From assembly GCF_001659605.2 (NCBI RefSeq), contig NC_035170.2:22211190-22275189 (forward strand): DNA of 64,000 nucleotides. The letters run 5' to 3'. The notes under the pieces were generated by a model. The model saw only the letters and a list, made by a program, of their open reading frames with translations. It did no database searches and was not told where the DNA came from. The translations under genes were made by a program, and so were the position numbers. The first letter of the stretch is position 1. Every line of letters starts with the position of its first letter. Origin of the DNA: Manihot esculenta. Taxonomy: Eukaryota; Streptophyta; Magnoliopsida; Malpighiales; Euphorbiaceae. Shown here piece after piece: positions 46,907 to 61,100 of this stretch.

Positions 46907-47228
46907 CGTTTTCCTTGCCACTGTTATTTGGAAAATATATGCATAATTTCCCTTTCAAGTAAATAGTGTTGTAAATAAAAAATAATTTCATGAATATTTT
47001 AGATTTTCTTAAATTATTTTGCAATGTTAAAACAATTTACATGCAGGACTCATCTCAAAAACTATCCAATTGCCTGTTACTGTTACATGTATGTGAGCTG
47101 ACTAAAGCAGAAACCATAGCACATAGAGACTACAATAAGATGAAAATATATTAAAGTACGCTACAGGAAACAAGCATATTCCACTACAGATATAGCATTG
47201 GAGGAAAAACCACCTGTAGGATAAGCCA

Positions 47229-50200
47229 TTACCGAGTTTCCCCATCATCACCAAATTCCCCATCTTCAAGGTCCAGATTATCACCATTTCTGCGAGAACC
47301 ATTACGATGGTCTCTTTTATGTCTCTTATGTCTGCTTTCTCCATCTGAATCAGGAGTGGAGTTATGCTGCACCAGTTAACAAGAAAATAAAATCAAAGCA
47401 GAACATGACAATGTAACGCTTCAAAAGCGCAACAATTTTGATTAAAAGTAAACTGTTTGAGACATGATAAGAAAAATCTCAGCATACCCGTCTTGACTTT
47501 TTGTGCTCACTACTATGTCTGTGGGAACTCTTAGATCGATCCTTCTCATTCTCATTAAGATTATCTGCAGAATCATTGTGCCTCTTCCTTTGTTTCTTGT
47601 TATTGTCATTCCCTGATCTTTTGTTATCATTAGAAAAATGATCTTCCGTTACATCGATTTCAGTGTCAGCTTCTTCCTTCTTTGTGTGCTCCTTTTCCCT
47701 TTCGTGCCCTCTTTCTTTGTCACTTCTATGCTTTGACTTTCTCCTGTCCCTTTCCTCTCTCTCCTTTTCTTTTTTAGCCTGCATAACATAAAAATCACAA
47801 GCTTACAGCTTCCTTGTCCATGTTTTATTGTAAACATCAATAAGCCCAACATAGAAATTCAAAACTATGTTCACTATTATATTTTGCGAGTCCAAGCTCT
47901 TGATTCACATATCTTGATTCTACTAAGCTCTCATTAATTGATGATTCAAAATCATATACCATAAAATTGACTCATTACATTTCGTGGCATGCATTACGAA
48001 TCCTTGTCATTGACACCCATAGAGAGGTAGTTTTTCCCAAATATACGAGTACATATCAAACATAATAAACCAAGAATATGTTCAAAGTACATTGAAACTG
48101 GAATTTACAGTCAAATTCATACTATTAATTTTTTTTTCATCTGATACCCATTTCTAAAATCTAATTAGTAGCAAAAAATATGATAAATGATCAATTTAGA
48201 TGTTACTACAATATAACAATACAAATATAACAATTCCATAAGTAAACAATCATTTGTACATTTGTGCTTATAATTCAACTTATTATCCAATTTATACTAA
48301 AAATTTTCAATTCTATGAACTTTTTTACTTTTCATTTTAATGTTGGAAATTAGAATTAAAGATGTACTTGAAGTTTTCTTTTAAATCATCTCATGGAGTG
48401 TATATGCTACATCTGACCTGCTTAGAAGTTCTTAATTACAAATAATCACGATTACATTGTTGCCATTTGAATTTTTCAGCATCTAAAATTTTTTGCAACT
48501 AGGTGTTTGTCCTGATCAAGTGCATTTGATTGGATCTTATTCACCATAATATAAAAATGGAAATCTTTTAACACCAAATTGAGGATTAACCTCCAATGCC
48601 TAAATTTCATCTTCAAATTTCAATCATCCAACACAATCTAAAGTTAAAAAAGCCACAAGAATATGCTGACCATGATAACAAAGTCAACATGAAATGCCAA
48701 AAATACATAAAACATTTTTCTAACAGATGCCCTTACGGCATTGATTAAGAACCAATTACATCCCTTATCACATGATGTTACCGATCATATGATAAAACTG
48801 TATAACAAACTGATTCACCTCCAATTTTATCAAGATCTGCAATATCATGTAATAAAGGAGCAGTTAAAAGGAGTTCTACCACTCCTTAAACAATTTCCTA
48901 CATGCACCTGTCAGAGAAAACCCATTGATACAAGACACCAAAGTAATTCGAAATAACTATTCTCTAAATCTCTTGCTAACTATAATTCTGAAATCTAACT
49001 CAACTCGCATCAATTCTTCTAATAAACAGATAACCAAGCAGTGTCATGTCATCAGAAACACAATGTAATTGCAAACATGTTACAGCTACCAAGTATATCC
49101 TTGGCTATCTGATAAATCACAAGCACCACTTTGACATAGCAAGTATAGCCAATGCATCTGCAATAGTAAATCCCATGTCCACAAAAGTTAAATAAAATGC
49201 CATTTTAATTGCTTAGCCATAGCATCACAAGAACTAACAGTTTCAGCAAGACACTTGTATAATGGTGAACAAATGATACTAGATGCTAAAACTGATGATA
49301 CCATGGGCTAAAGGATTTTAGGGAAACAGCAGGTAAAGAGTGCTGTGCATGCTAATGCAAGTTGTTCACAAATGCCCAGTAGGGAAATTCTTCTATTCTC
49401 CAATTATTGAAATAAAAAGAATATTGACAGGTAAATATAATCAGTTTTACTGGACCATCAATAGAAACATGTAAACTGATTTAATACCTTTTCCTCCTTC
49501 CGCTTCCTCTCATTCTCCTTTGCCTGATCTTTCAATTGATCTATGTATTCCTCAAATATCTCCATGCAGATGCTCTCCTCATTGATAGAACTGCATGATA
49601 TCACCAAACAAAATGATATGAGATCAAGATCAAATAATAGATATGAAAGTTCAATCTTAATTACAAGCAGCCCCACCAATGAAATAAACTAACAAGGCTA
49701 ATCATAAAAATCAGCATTCAGCAGTGAACATGAATGCATCATGAATTAAAATGCAAATAAAGTAAACACTGAGTTTTTTCCTTTTTTAAAAAAAGTAAAT
49801 AAGTAGTTAACACAACAAAAAATTACATAGAAAAAGGGCACATCCTAGGAATAGAAGCTAATAAATTTGGGAAGCCAAAGTGCTACTAGGGTATAGTCCA
49901 TTGGTTTGGATTGGAGGCATTTTTTCTAAACGTGAATTCCAGTAACTTGTTTTAGAAAGGAAGGGTCAACAGCACTGTGCCTATGAATTTATATGTTGTG
50001 TTTCAAGCACCAAGAGTCTCATTTTCACCTTTTTTAAAATCGTGAGCTGAATTAGATTTTTTGCAATCATATTAACAATTTAAGAAAAAATGGGGATGTC
50101 AAGCTTCAACATACTTCAGAGTCTTTTCTTTTATGGTTAACAATGGAGGATTTGGTAGTAGGAAGGAAGCCAGATTTCTCTTGAAACTGCACCCTTTTTA

Positions 50201-50763
50201 GTGTCATGGGGGAGAGCAATGGCTGCATTCTCTCTCTTTTTAAAAGGTCCAGGTTTTATCTTCTTCTTGTGGGATTAGGTGGTTTCCTGGCTTCTACTTC
50301 ATGGGATCTAAAAAAGTTCTCTAAATCATCAGGAGAAATTTCCTTACACTGTCAGTTTCCAGATAACATAATAATACATTATTTTTATTTGCAAGACTGA
50401 TCATCACAAAACATTATCATAACTGCAAACTTACTGATCAACCTGAATAACATTATCATATTGCAAATTTTATGATCAATACCTGAATTCTCGGCTACTT
50501 TCAAAAAGTTCTTTACTGTTCTCCCATTTTGAAGATGCAGTTATTTCCTGCAGAAAAGAAAATAATAAGATGGATAGTAGAAAGAAACAATAAACTATTA
50601 TTCCTAATTAATTCAACCAATGTAACATAAGCTAGTAGAAAGGCAAATCTTCACCTTAATAGAGTGCAACAAATTGAGAAATTCATCTGCAAGACGTTTA
50701 CGCTTCTTTGCTTCTTTCTCCTCCTTTTCCTTGGCTCTTTCCAGCAATTCATCAAATACTATC

Positions 50764-50803
<40 letters not shown>

Positions 50804-52112
50804 ATCAACATTTCAACACATCAGCTACAACAAAAAAGATGCATACCTAGACCTAAGTACCCAAAGAAGCAGGAAACTCCTGATCAATAGAAACCGACAG
50901 AGCATCAAGTTGTAACAGACAATTAATGCACTTGAGGAAAATCATGTATAGCTAAAGAATGATACTCAATGTGGCATTTGTTGAGTAATCCCCTAGTAGC
51001 CGAGCAAAATATTTTGGGGAAATTTTTCCAAATGAAACTTTACTTGGGCATATCCAGCCTCTGAATTTACAAGAAATTATATTGCCACAGTTTCAAGTAC
51101 TAACAGATGAAACTTTACGAAATGACAAAATGGGATGGACTTTATCAAAAGCCCCTGATTGGAAAATGGAAAACTAAATAAATAACTCATTTATCCAAAA
51201 TTTTCCCATTTTGCTAAAGAAAAAGGTCAGATATAAAAGGCTTAAAGATTAGGTGAAACTTTAGATAAATTTCCCAGCACGCCATTGACTTGTTGCTGAC
51301 ATGGTGACATGCTAGCACGATGTCAACACATCTCTTACTGCATTAGTCACTTTGTCCCTTAAGTGTTAAGGATGCTAGAGTAAAGGCCCTCATGTGGGCA
51401 GGAAAAAAGAGGAGAAAAAAACTCATGGCCCTGCTAATAAAATGCGTAAACCCAAGCGTACTTTAGTGTTTTTTTTTTCACTTCACTTTAGGTGATCAGA
51501 AGACCATATCGAAAAATGATGCCCACGAGGGAATGCTAGTTTATTTTCAGTTCGACATGAAAACAACTCCATAAATTGGGTCCACAACTCTAAATTTCTT
51601 ATCCTAAATAAATAAGGTAAAAAATCCTCCAGGAACTGTACAACCTATACTGATCATGAACTTTATAGCGATCAAGAAAACATAGAAAAGTCATTCGAAG
51701 AAATAACTTCACTTGGACAAGTAATAGGCTTGATCTATTCTGGACAACCCTGAACACAATTAAAGAACAGTAGCAAGTTTTTCTAAAAACCACAGAATTT
51801 ACTTCAATAACACTTCTAATTTCTAAATGAATGGATTAACATCAATACGCAATTGCCAAGCAAGTTCATCTTCTTCCCTTTTATTTCGTTTTTAGGTGTG
51901 TCAAGTAGCAGCTACTTTTAACAATACATAAGCAACCTAATAGTAATGGATATACCAGTAAAATCTTGAAGCAACAAACAATCTAAGAAAAATAAACCAC
52001 AAAAAAAACCATCAATCCTCTTTATGAAGCAAAAAAGGATTAATATGAAAAATATATATATATATATATGTATATCTTATATACATATACATACATATAT
52101 ATATGTATATCT

Positions 52113-52155
<43 letters not shown>

Positions 52156-55100
52156 TAGTAAGCAAATAAAATACCTTTAGATTCACATCTGATACAGGTG
52201 GAGGGCTCACATCCTCCACAATAGCAGCCTTAAAATCCTCCAGTGTCCAAGTTGATGCCAAAGAAACCTGAAAAGCCATAATGTCAGACATGTAAGAAAA
52301 TTAAATATGTTCAAAAAATATGAAAAGAACAAAGCACATTTGCATATTATACCTTTTTCAACTTCACCACATTCTTTATCTGGGTCTTGTCCTCATGATA
52401 CTGTGAATATAAATTAGCATTAAAGCAAATGTTTAAGCATCACCACAAGCAACTCAAAGAAAGCCCGTTCACAAAAACCAATATCTTTAATTTCCATCTT
52501 CAGTTGGCATAGGCAACAAATAGAGGTAAAAGAATACTAGAAACGAATTGAGCAGCTAGTAGTTATAGCTTGTCTCATTTGTTGAAACCCTAACCTATAG
52601 CCTAATCTAGTACAGCTATCTCACCTGTTTCTCTAGCTCCTCAGCAACATCTTCAAACAAATCTTTTGGAGTTGAACCTGAGGTGTTTGATGCAACAGCC
52701 AAATATGCAGGTAAATCTTTAACCTGAATGGCAAATAAAATTAAACCAAAACATAAGGGGGAAAAACGTAAGCATAACCATCACTCAGAACCACTAAATA
52801 TTCTAGGAAGAAACCAAACCAACTAATCCTACACTAAATATTAAAGTATACTCTAACCTTCAAGTAATAATCACGCCAATGGGTTTTGGCTGTCAGACTG
52901 CCAGCAGCAACATGTTCTTCTAATAGCTTGCGGAATTCATCTCGATTTTTTCGCTCCGTCTTTCTCAGTTCTTCCTATATAATAACAAAATGAAAACTGG
53001 GATATGTTAGAAGTCTACTAATGGCAGAGTCTAATTTCTCCCATCTAACCCTCTCTCAAACCTTCTGGATCTTCCTCTGCTCTTCTTCTTCCTTCTCTAA
53101 ATCACGTAAATAATCCTGAAATATCACCTTGAAATTAGCTGAAAATACATAAAGAAGCTTACCTAGCTAAAAATGAAAAAAAAATACCTGGAAAATTTCC
53201 AAGCGATCAATTTTGTCAAGACGAGAACATCTCTCATCTGCCTCTAACCGATCCTGAACTTTTCGCCACTGGGTGCTCACCTAAAAACAAATGACAGGTA
53301 AGTAAGAATTGGACAGTGAAAGGGAATCCATAAAAGTGAATCACAACTTCATGAAAGGATACCTTAATAAAGTCACAAGATTCCAAAAATTGCCTGTACT
53401 CCATTACATTCCGTTTGCGCTCCTCCTGTATCTTTGCTCGCTCCTAACCATTTATCCAATCAAAAAACTGTCATATATTCTTCAAATCCTTTATTTTCAA
53501 GCTACAGCTTGCCATACTGTTAATAGCAAGTAGCCAAGCACCAAGCATCTACATACACACACATATATTCCTGAAGGGTTCTATACAACACAATCATGAC
53601 ATCGAAAGACGACAGATACTGCCCGAACTGTTGAGTTTCTGGGAGATATTTCTGTAATTATGCATTTATCTTAATCCTACATGTAAAAGGAAAACTCTAG
53701 CAACACAAAAATAGGTGCTTGTAATTTTTCCATTCAGGTGGAACAGGCAGGTGGCTAGCTACACATAGGAGCAATGTCACAGAGCCAGACAGCACAAAAT
53801 TCTATATACATAGTTGTGAAAGGCTCAAGGTGAAAAGGGGGTTTGGAGCCTAGGCGCAAAAGGGGGTTTGGAGCCTAGGCGCAAAGGGGGTTTGGAGCCT
53901 AGGCGCAAAGGGGGTTTGGAGCCTAGGCGCAAAGGGGGTTTGGAGCCTAGGCGCAAAGGGGGTTTGGAGCCTAGGCGCAAAGGGGGTTTTGGGCCTAGGT
54001 GCAAAGTGGGTTTGGAGCCTAGGTGCAAAGTGCAGGCGCACGCCTGAGCAATGCAAGGCACACAAAAAAATTCAAAAATTCATTAAAATTCAAGTAATAT
54101 AAAGCTACATGCAATAAAATGAAGTACCAAACATCAAATCTAAAGCTAAATATAATAATATGAAGTACCAAATATCAAATACTAATAGTTAAAACATTAA
54201 CAAAAAGCTCATAAGTTAAAAATAAAGTCAATTTTCTCCATCACACAGTAAAACCAACTACTCTTCAATCAATCTACTCTTCAATCTTCACAATTCACAT
54301 TTATCATTTACAATCACAAATTCATAATGAAATACTACATTATAATCTTTGTTTGCTAGTTAAACTAGCTATCTATATTCACAATTCACATTTATAGTCA
54401 CAAATTTTTATAATGCTAGTGACACTTTCACAACCACAATTTATGTATAATTAAAATAAAGTAAAAAAAAGAAAGAAAAAAACAGAAACATTAATGGACA
54501 GAAGCAGCAGGTTGATGGCAAATGATGGAACTATGAAAGAAAAGCCATCAGCAGAACGAACATAGAAAAAGGGCAGCAGCATTCCAGCAGGCAGCATTCC
54601 AGCAGTATAACAGCCATGGGAGAGAAGGAGAAAAAAAGAAAGAGAAGGAAGAAAAAGGGAAAAAAAATAAAAAAAGGAAGGAGAATGATAAACTAAAAAA
54701 AGAGAACAAGAATAACTTACATGGTATATTGAGATTCTTGATGTTAAATTTGGACCAGGCCTAACTCACCCCAAAAGCTAGCTCAAGGGGGAGGAGTGCC
54801 TATGGCTCATATAAGGGGCACATTACCCCTTTCCACAACCGATGTGGGATTCAACACTTGAGAATGAACCTTGATTATTTTTTTCTTCTTTTTTCTCCCT
54901 CTCCTTTTTTTTCTCTTTTTCTTTCTCTCCTACGGCTGTTGCTTACTGCTGTGCTGCTGTGATGTCTTAAAGTTTTAAGTCTAGGGCAAATTTAGTGCTA
55001 TTTATGTACATGGCGCCTTGAAGGGTGGGGGCGCACCTTGCACGCCTGAGGGCACCTCAGGCACGTCGCCTGCCTTGCGCCACCCCAGGCGCTAGGGCTG

Positions 55101-58100
55101 GCTCCTGGTGCGCCTCACGCCTCAGGCGTGCGCCTTTCACAACAGTGTCTATATAGAGCATTTTTCTCCTTTTATGTGATCGTTAATCTAATTTCCCGAG
55201 TGTGAGAGATACAGAGTCATTTTTCTTTTCAACGCTTAGTCTCCAAATATCATTAATGGCTATTTCATAGAATCCACAATTCTGGAGGAGAACATAGTAA
55301 AATCTCTTTGAATGTCACTAGAACATGTCACTAAGTTAAATATCAAGTGTGGAACATTCAAGCTAATATTAATTTTAAATTTCATGCATTCTTTTTCCAA
55401 CTGGATAACCAAGACAAATGAGGACACTTATGATCTCTATACTTATTGGTCCAACTGCATATCTTATTTAAAGGCAGGGTGCAAAGGCACCATGTTCTAA
55501 ATAACACAATTGTAAACCAAACTAGTTGTCTACCTTTACTTCAAGTTCCTGCAAGAAGGCATCAAACAGATCTCTGCGGTCCCTTTCTCGTTCAACAGCT
55601 TTAAAACGCTCATCATTTTCAAACATCGTTACTGCTTTGCTGAATAGTAAATCAGGCATTTAAACAGCAGAAAGAATTTACTTAGAATAAAAGGAACCAT
55701 TAACAAGAAGATAAAATATAAAAATAAAAACAACATCAAAAGAGTACAAACCTCCATCTCGTGGTTAATGAAAGCTCTTTGGATTCCTGTAAAGAATTTG
55801 AGTTCAAGAGGTAAGACTCTCCTGAATATGAATGTCTAGGTATGCATGAATAAATCTAATAGATAATAGAAACAGAAACTCACTTCTAGCATATTCCTGA
55901 AATCTTCCCTTGCTTTTTTCTGTTTAATCCGCCTTTCTTCAGCCTCCTGTTTTCTCTTTTGTCCTAAGTACTGAAATGTGAAGTTAACAACCATAAATGA
56001 AATGTTGAAAATCACAAAAGAACAGCCAGGTAGCTCCAGAAAGAGTAAAAAATGGAAGTTCAAAATTTGGTTATGAAACAATCAAAACTTTAAACCATGA
56101 TTACATTAAATGAACAACAAAGGCAAACATTACCTCATTAAATGCTTGCTTCCGCTCTCCAAGTGTTTTCAGTGCACCATATCTTTTGTCATTAATTATT
56201 ACTCTCATGGCCTAACACAGTAAGCAACAACATCAGGAACTAAACCACTCCCAAAAGTGAAGATGCACAAATTACTCATGAAATGATTTAACTACCTGGT
56301 CCCAGGTCCAGTCAGACCCAACATTTGCAGATTCCAGAAGTGCTTTAAATGCATTCTTTGCCTCCTACAGCGGTAGAGAAGAAAAGAATAAGACCAAAAT
56401 GTCAATAATCAAAAGAGCCAGAAGAAGAGTATTTGGAATATGGCCAGTTATATAGTGCACCAGTTTATCAGCATAAGTCAAGGGCTCCTGACTAACAGCT
56501 TTTTCTTCCAACAAAACATTGTTAACCTTTTCCCTTGTTACCACATCTTTTGCTGCTTCCTGTGAAGCATTGACCACATTATCCTGCTAGTAAAGCAGGC
56601 CAAGAATACATCAGAACCTAAACAAACAACAGCCATAACAATTACCTCTTTATCTTGTGTGGGAGCTTTATTTGCAGAACCAGAATTATCTTGACCCGAA
56701 AAGTTACTGGAGTTGTTTCTACAAGTTAAGAGCATGAGCAACATAAACTATGTGCTATTTAAAAAAAATACAACTATAATAATAATAATAATAATAATAA
56801 AAAGAAGCAAACTTCAAGAATCCTTTACATTTGTGCTGTTGTGGCATCAACCCCAGTCCCAGTAGCAGTCGCTTCAGAACTTCCAGGAACCGCAGAAACT
56901 GGATTCTCAGCTGTCTGAATTCCATCTAGATTGCTAGTTACAGAAGAAGACATGACAGCTAAGGCTGATGATTCAGAGGCTGACTCAGATTGCAAATTAC
57001 CAACAGTAGCAACAGGGGTAACAGGAACAGGGCTTGAAGGTGCCCCCTGAGCAGGGAAAGCCGAAGCATCTGAACTAGATGGTGTTTTTTCTACAGATGG
57101 AGGACCAGCAGCTTGTGTATGAGAATTAGAGGATGTTTCCGTCTGTGTCTCCATTACAGATGCCTTTTCAACTTGTTCACGGGCCACCTTGAAGCACATG
57201 TTTTAAAGCCAGCAGTGAATACACATAAGAAGTCTGCAATATAGCATTGTAAAATAGAAAAGAACAGCCTATAAACAAATCCATGGTTGGAAACCTTCAA
57301 TTCCTCAGGGATTTCCCATTTTGATTGCCTGGTAACCTTGTTGAAGTAATACCTACAAGAGATTCATAAACATAAAGAACAATAAAATCACAAACGAAGA
57401 AAATTGTGGGATAAGAATGATCTGAACAGGGTCAAGGAGAGTATGAACAAATTGATTTATGGAAGTTAAACAGAATTACACACTTTCTTCCATCAGGACT
57501 AGTAAATTCCTTCCAGTCAGTTGATGCATCTGCTCTCTGTCATGATAAAATTAAGAAATTAATAAAAACTGATAATGATGGAGCTGGGAATCATAAATAT
57601 TACATGAAAGAGCTTACTAAAATTATCAGAATCTAGACAATGCATAAGATTTGCATAACATATCAATAATGATAAACATCCACAATTTTCACAAAACAAC
57701 TGAGCAAACATCACTCAAATTTGATTGCATCTTCTGCAATACAATTTCTGAAAAAGAAAAACATTTAACAGTGAATTGCAGCATGAAATAAGAGATTAAG
57801 ATAGTAGCAAAGACGCCATTCCAAAAGGAAAGGGAAAAGCATAAGTTTCAGTCAAAAATTATCTATTCAAACCATAGTCTATGTTTAAAACAGTGAGCTG
57901 TAATCAATTGCTTGCATAAACTCAGAAATTGAAGAATGAAGACAGCCTTGCTACAATTTAAGCCCACTAAAAGTGCTTTTTGTTTTCTCATTAAGCAGCC
58001 ATATCAACTATTTTCACTCAACTTCGTTACTGTAAGTTATATCTCCTCCACAACAAACATTTAAGCAGAAGGTAAATTACGGTCATGAAATTTAAAAAAA

Positions 58101-61100
58101 AAAAAAAAAGAAGAATATAAAACTCAATGTATAACTATCCTAAGCGCAAGGAATCCAATTCAAGGAAGAGGAAGAACACTCTGAAACGCAAATTCTGGAT
58201 TAATAAATAGATAGGAACTATATGACCTATACATTTATGTTCTGAGAGCTCAAAGATACCAAACAGTGATATTCGGTGGATGGTCAGAACATGACAAGAA
58301 GTAACCAATTTGGTGCTTCATAAAGAATCAACACAAAAGATCATGCAAATAAAAATACAACAATCAATAAATAACACATATGACAGAAATTACTAACATT
58401 CAAGCTACAAAGTAGGTAGTGCAAGCAGCAAAGACCCACAGCATATCCTACCTCTCAACAGTGTAGCACAGCATGTACCTGTAATCACCTTACAAGCACT
58501 ATGGAAGTCACGCAAAGTATATTTGGATAAACAAGTATTCAAAAATGAACTTTAAAGAGTCCATATACCACTAAACCTAAGAGAACAAATATCAGCAGAA
58601 GACAAATTTTATAGTACCTTGGGAATACTTACCACAAGGGGTACCTTGAGAAGTACATAAACAGTAAATGAAAAGATAATTAATAAGGGATTACATGACA
58701 GTAAATAAGCATCTAAACTAATAACATGCAAATGTCAAGATTAAATTGTTTTAGATAGCATTTTAATGAACTGGGTAAATCAAGGGACAGAAATTCATTT
58801 GGCACAACTCTGCAATATAGCGACCACCTGAGTATCAACATATTTCTAACTGGTGCCATGCAATAGTTACTTCCTAAGCATAATCCAAATGGAACAGAGC
58901 TACAGGCACACACAGAGACAAATTTTCTATAACAAATAAAGGAAATATGACATGATCAATTTTTTCCAGATGTTTAAAAGCACAACTAATTTCAGCAAAT
59001 AATTTGAAAAAGATAATATGGCAAGGAGAAGAAAGTAAGAGGAGAAGAAAAAGAAGGATGGCAGTTTCTCCAATTACTGAGACACATAGGTGATGTTTTC
59101 CAATTACTAGGACTGACATATAGGAGGAGCAATGGGTAGAACAGTAAAAATACCCACAGCGATTTCTCAATTAAGGGATAGAGGTGCTATGTGAAGTACA
59201 TGAAAAGGAGATATTTGATAATTCAAATCAATTCTATGCAAACAACTTGATAATATGAAATTCAAAAGCAATAGTTACTTGCACGAGATAAAAGATGGAC
59301 CTTAGACTGAAGAAGATCTGCCCATGACTCAAAAAGAAAGGGAGAGATAATCTAAATAACAAGAAACTTGAATTTAGATGAGGCTAACACAACTGAGCAT
59401 AACACCCATATTTAAACACGTACGAGCACTGATTTCAAGACACTTGTAACTCGTTAGCCAGAGAATATGAAAGAGGTTAAATGACTACACAACAACTGTA
59501 ACATGACCTCACCTCAATTGGCGTCATCAATTCAACAGGCTTCTCCCAACTAGACTGTCTTGTCCTCTTATTATAATAATATCTGAAAACCAAACAAAGA
59601 ATAATTAATTCAACAAAAATGTATATAAAATAATCACACATCAAAAGAATTGTACATATAAATCAATTATCACCAGCACATATTCATATTGAAATAAAGA
59701 GAGAATAATGAAAAGGCTCTAATAAATGGCACATAATTGTAGTTGCAGAATGTCTTGACTGTACTAATGCTGTTCATGCTGCATGAGGCTTACAGTCATT
59801 AGTTAAGAGCACACAGGCACAGCTATGCTTCATGAATTGTGCGAGTAACAATGTATATTGACAGGGAATTGAACAGCTTTGAAAGAGGTCAATCCATAAA
59901 TTTGAGCTATAACCCTTAAGGAAAATAAGTGAAGTAACAATTGAAACTTAAGACAAACAATGGATCAACGTCAACCATGCACTGGGAGTGGGAGCCACAC
60001 ATCTAAAAAGTAGCTGAGAGTATTTGAGGCACTGGTCTTGGATATAGCTGGAACACAAGGCTTTCGAATTTAAAAGGTTCTTATACAATCATTGAAAAAA
60101 TTTTGCACCAAGATGCTCATAAGAAAAGGTTTTATAGGAAAATGCTGTCGGGACTTGGGAAGGATTAGAGAAATGATAAATCAATCAGTTCAAGAAAACA
60201 GGTGAACGTTCCCCACAGGCACCATCGTATTAAGAGAAAACAACAGCAAAAGAAGTAAAAGAATGGTTATAAGAACCTATTCATCTCATTGTGGTCTCTA
60301 GACTCCTCCAATAATGTTTATACAATATCATTCTACAAACAGTCCAATGTCTCTAAACATCAACTGTTACTTCTCTGTTTTAAAAGTTCACATCATTAAA
60401 CAAGCAAGCAATAAACATGAAATCTATTAATTTTGCAACATGCTCTCTTCCCTCTACGTGCGGTCTATGTTATTAAGTAGCAAGGTGCAGGCTCATAAGG
60501 CCCCCATCTAATAAATACAGTATCACAGGTCACACCTGGGTCAACAAAACACCTCCCTTCCATTTTGCCTTTCACAACATATCTAAAATCTATACTTCAA
60601 GTTATATCAGCATAACATCTAAAAAGGCCCATTAAAGAGAGCATAAAAATTAAAATATAACTACTTAAGTTGCAAAGACATCAATCAATACACAATCATA
60701 TTTGCACAAAATCAACCAACTAGTCATCTATGCTTCACTCTCCTAGCTCCACATGTAACCATACTAGGTCAAAAAAGGTATAAATACACAACTCAAGGGG
60801 TGAGAGAGAGGGTGTCACACACAGAGGAACTTCGCGAAAGTAATTATCTATGTGAAGTAATTAGTCGCAGCAGGAAGCATGGAAGCAGCTAGGAATGTCC
60901 GAACTAATTAGAGTGGTAGCAAGTGTTTAGCAGTAGTTAACAACTGGTCAAGGGAACAGTTAGAATAAGCTGTACAAATACAGCTAGAGGATTTTGAGGA
61001 AGTCAGTCAAGAAATATCAAAGTTCATACTCGTTTCTCTCGATTTCTACTCTATTTCTCTTCTCACTAAATCTATTTCTTGTCTTCCTATTTTCTCCTCT

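Larger units (their letters stand above)
44819..47228. other. Intergenic DNA and 3' flank of the PRP40 gene
   Basis: AT-rich from 44819 to about 45700. From about 45850 composition is closer to transcribed plant DNA and probably includes the 3' UTR of the minus-strand PRP40 gene. No other gene is supported. Confidence 0.4.

Noticed and set aside
46588..46962. A 124-codon plus-strand frame
   Set aside because: It overlaps the 3' flank of PRP40 and a tandem duplication, and shows no recognisable protein features.
53825..54065. Repeat protein-like frames and a CRISPR-like regular spacing
   Set aside because: Units are contiguous with no spacers, and it is a eukaryotic minisatellite within an intron insertion.
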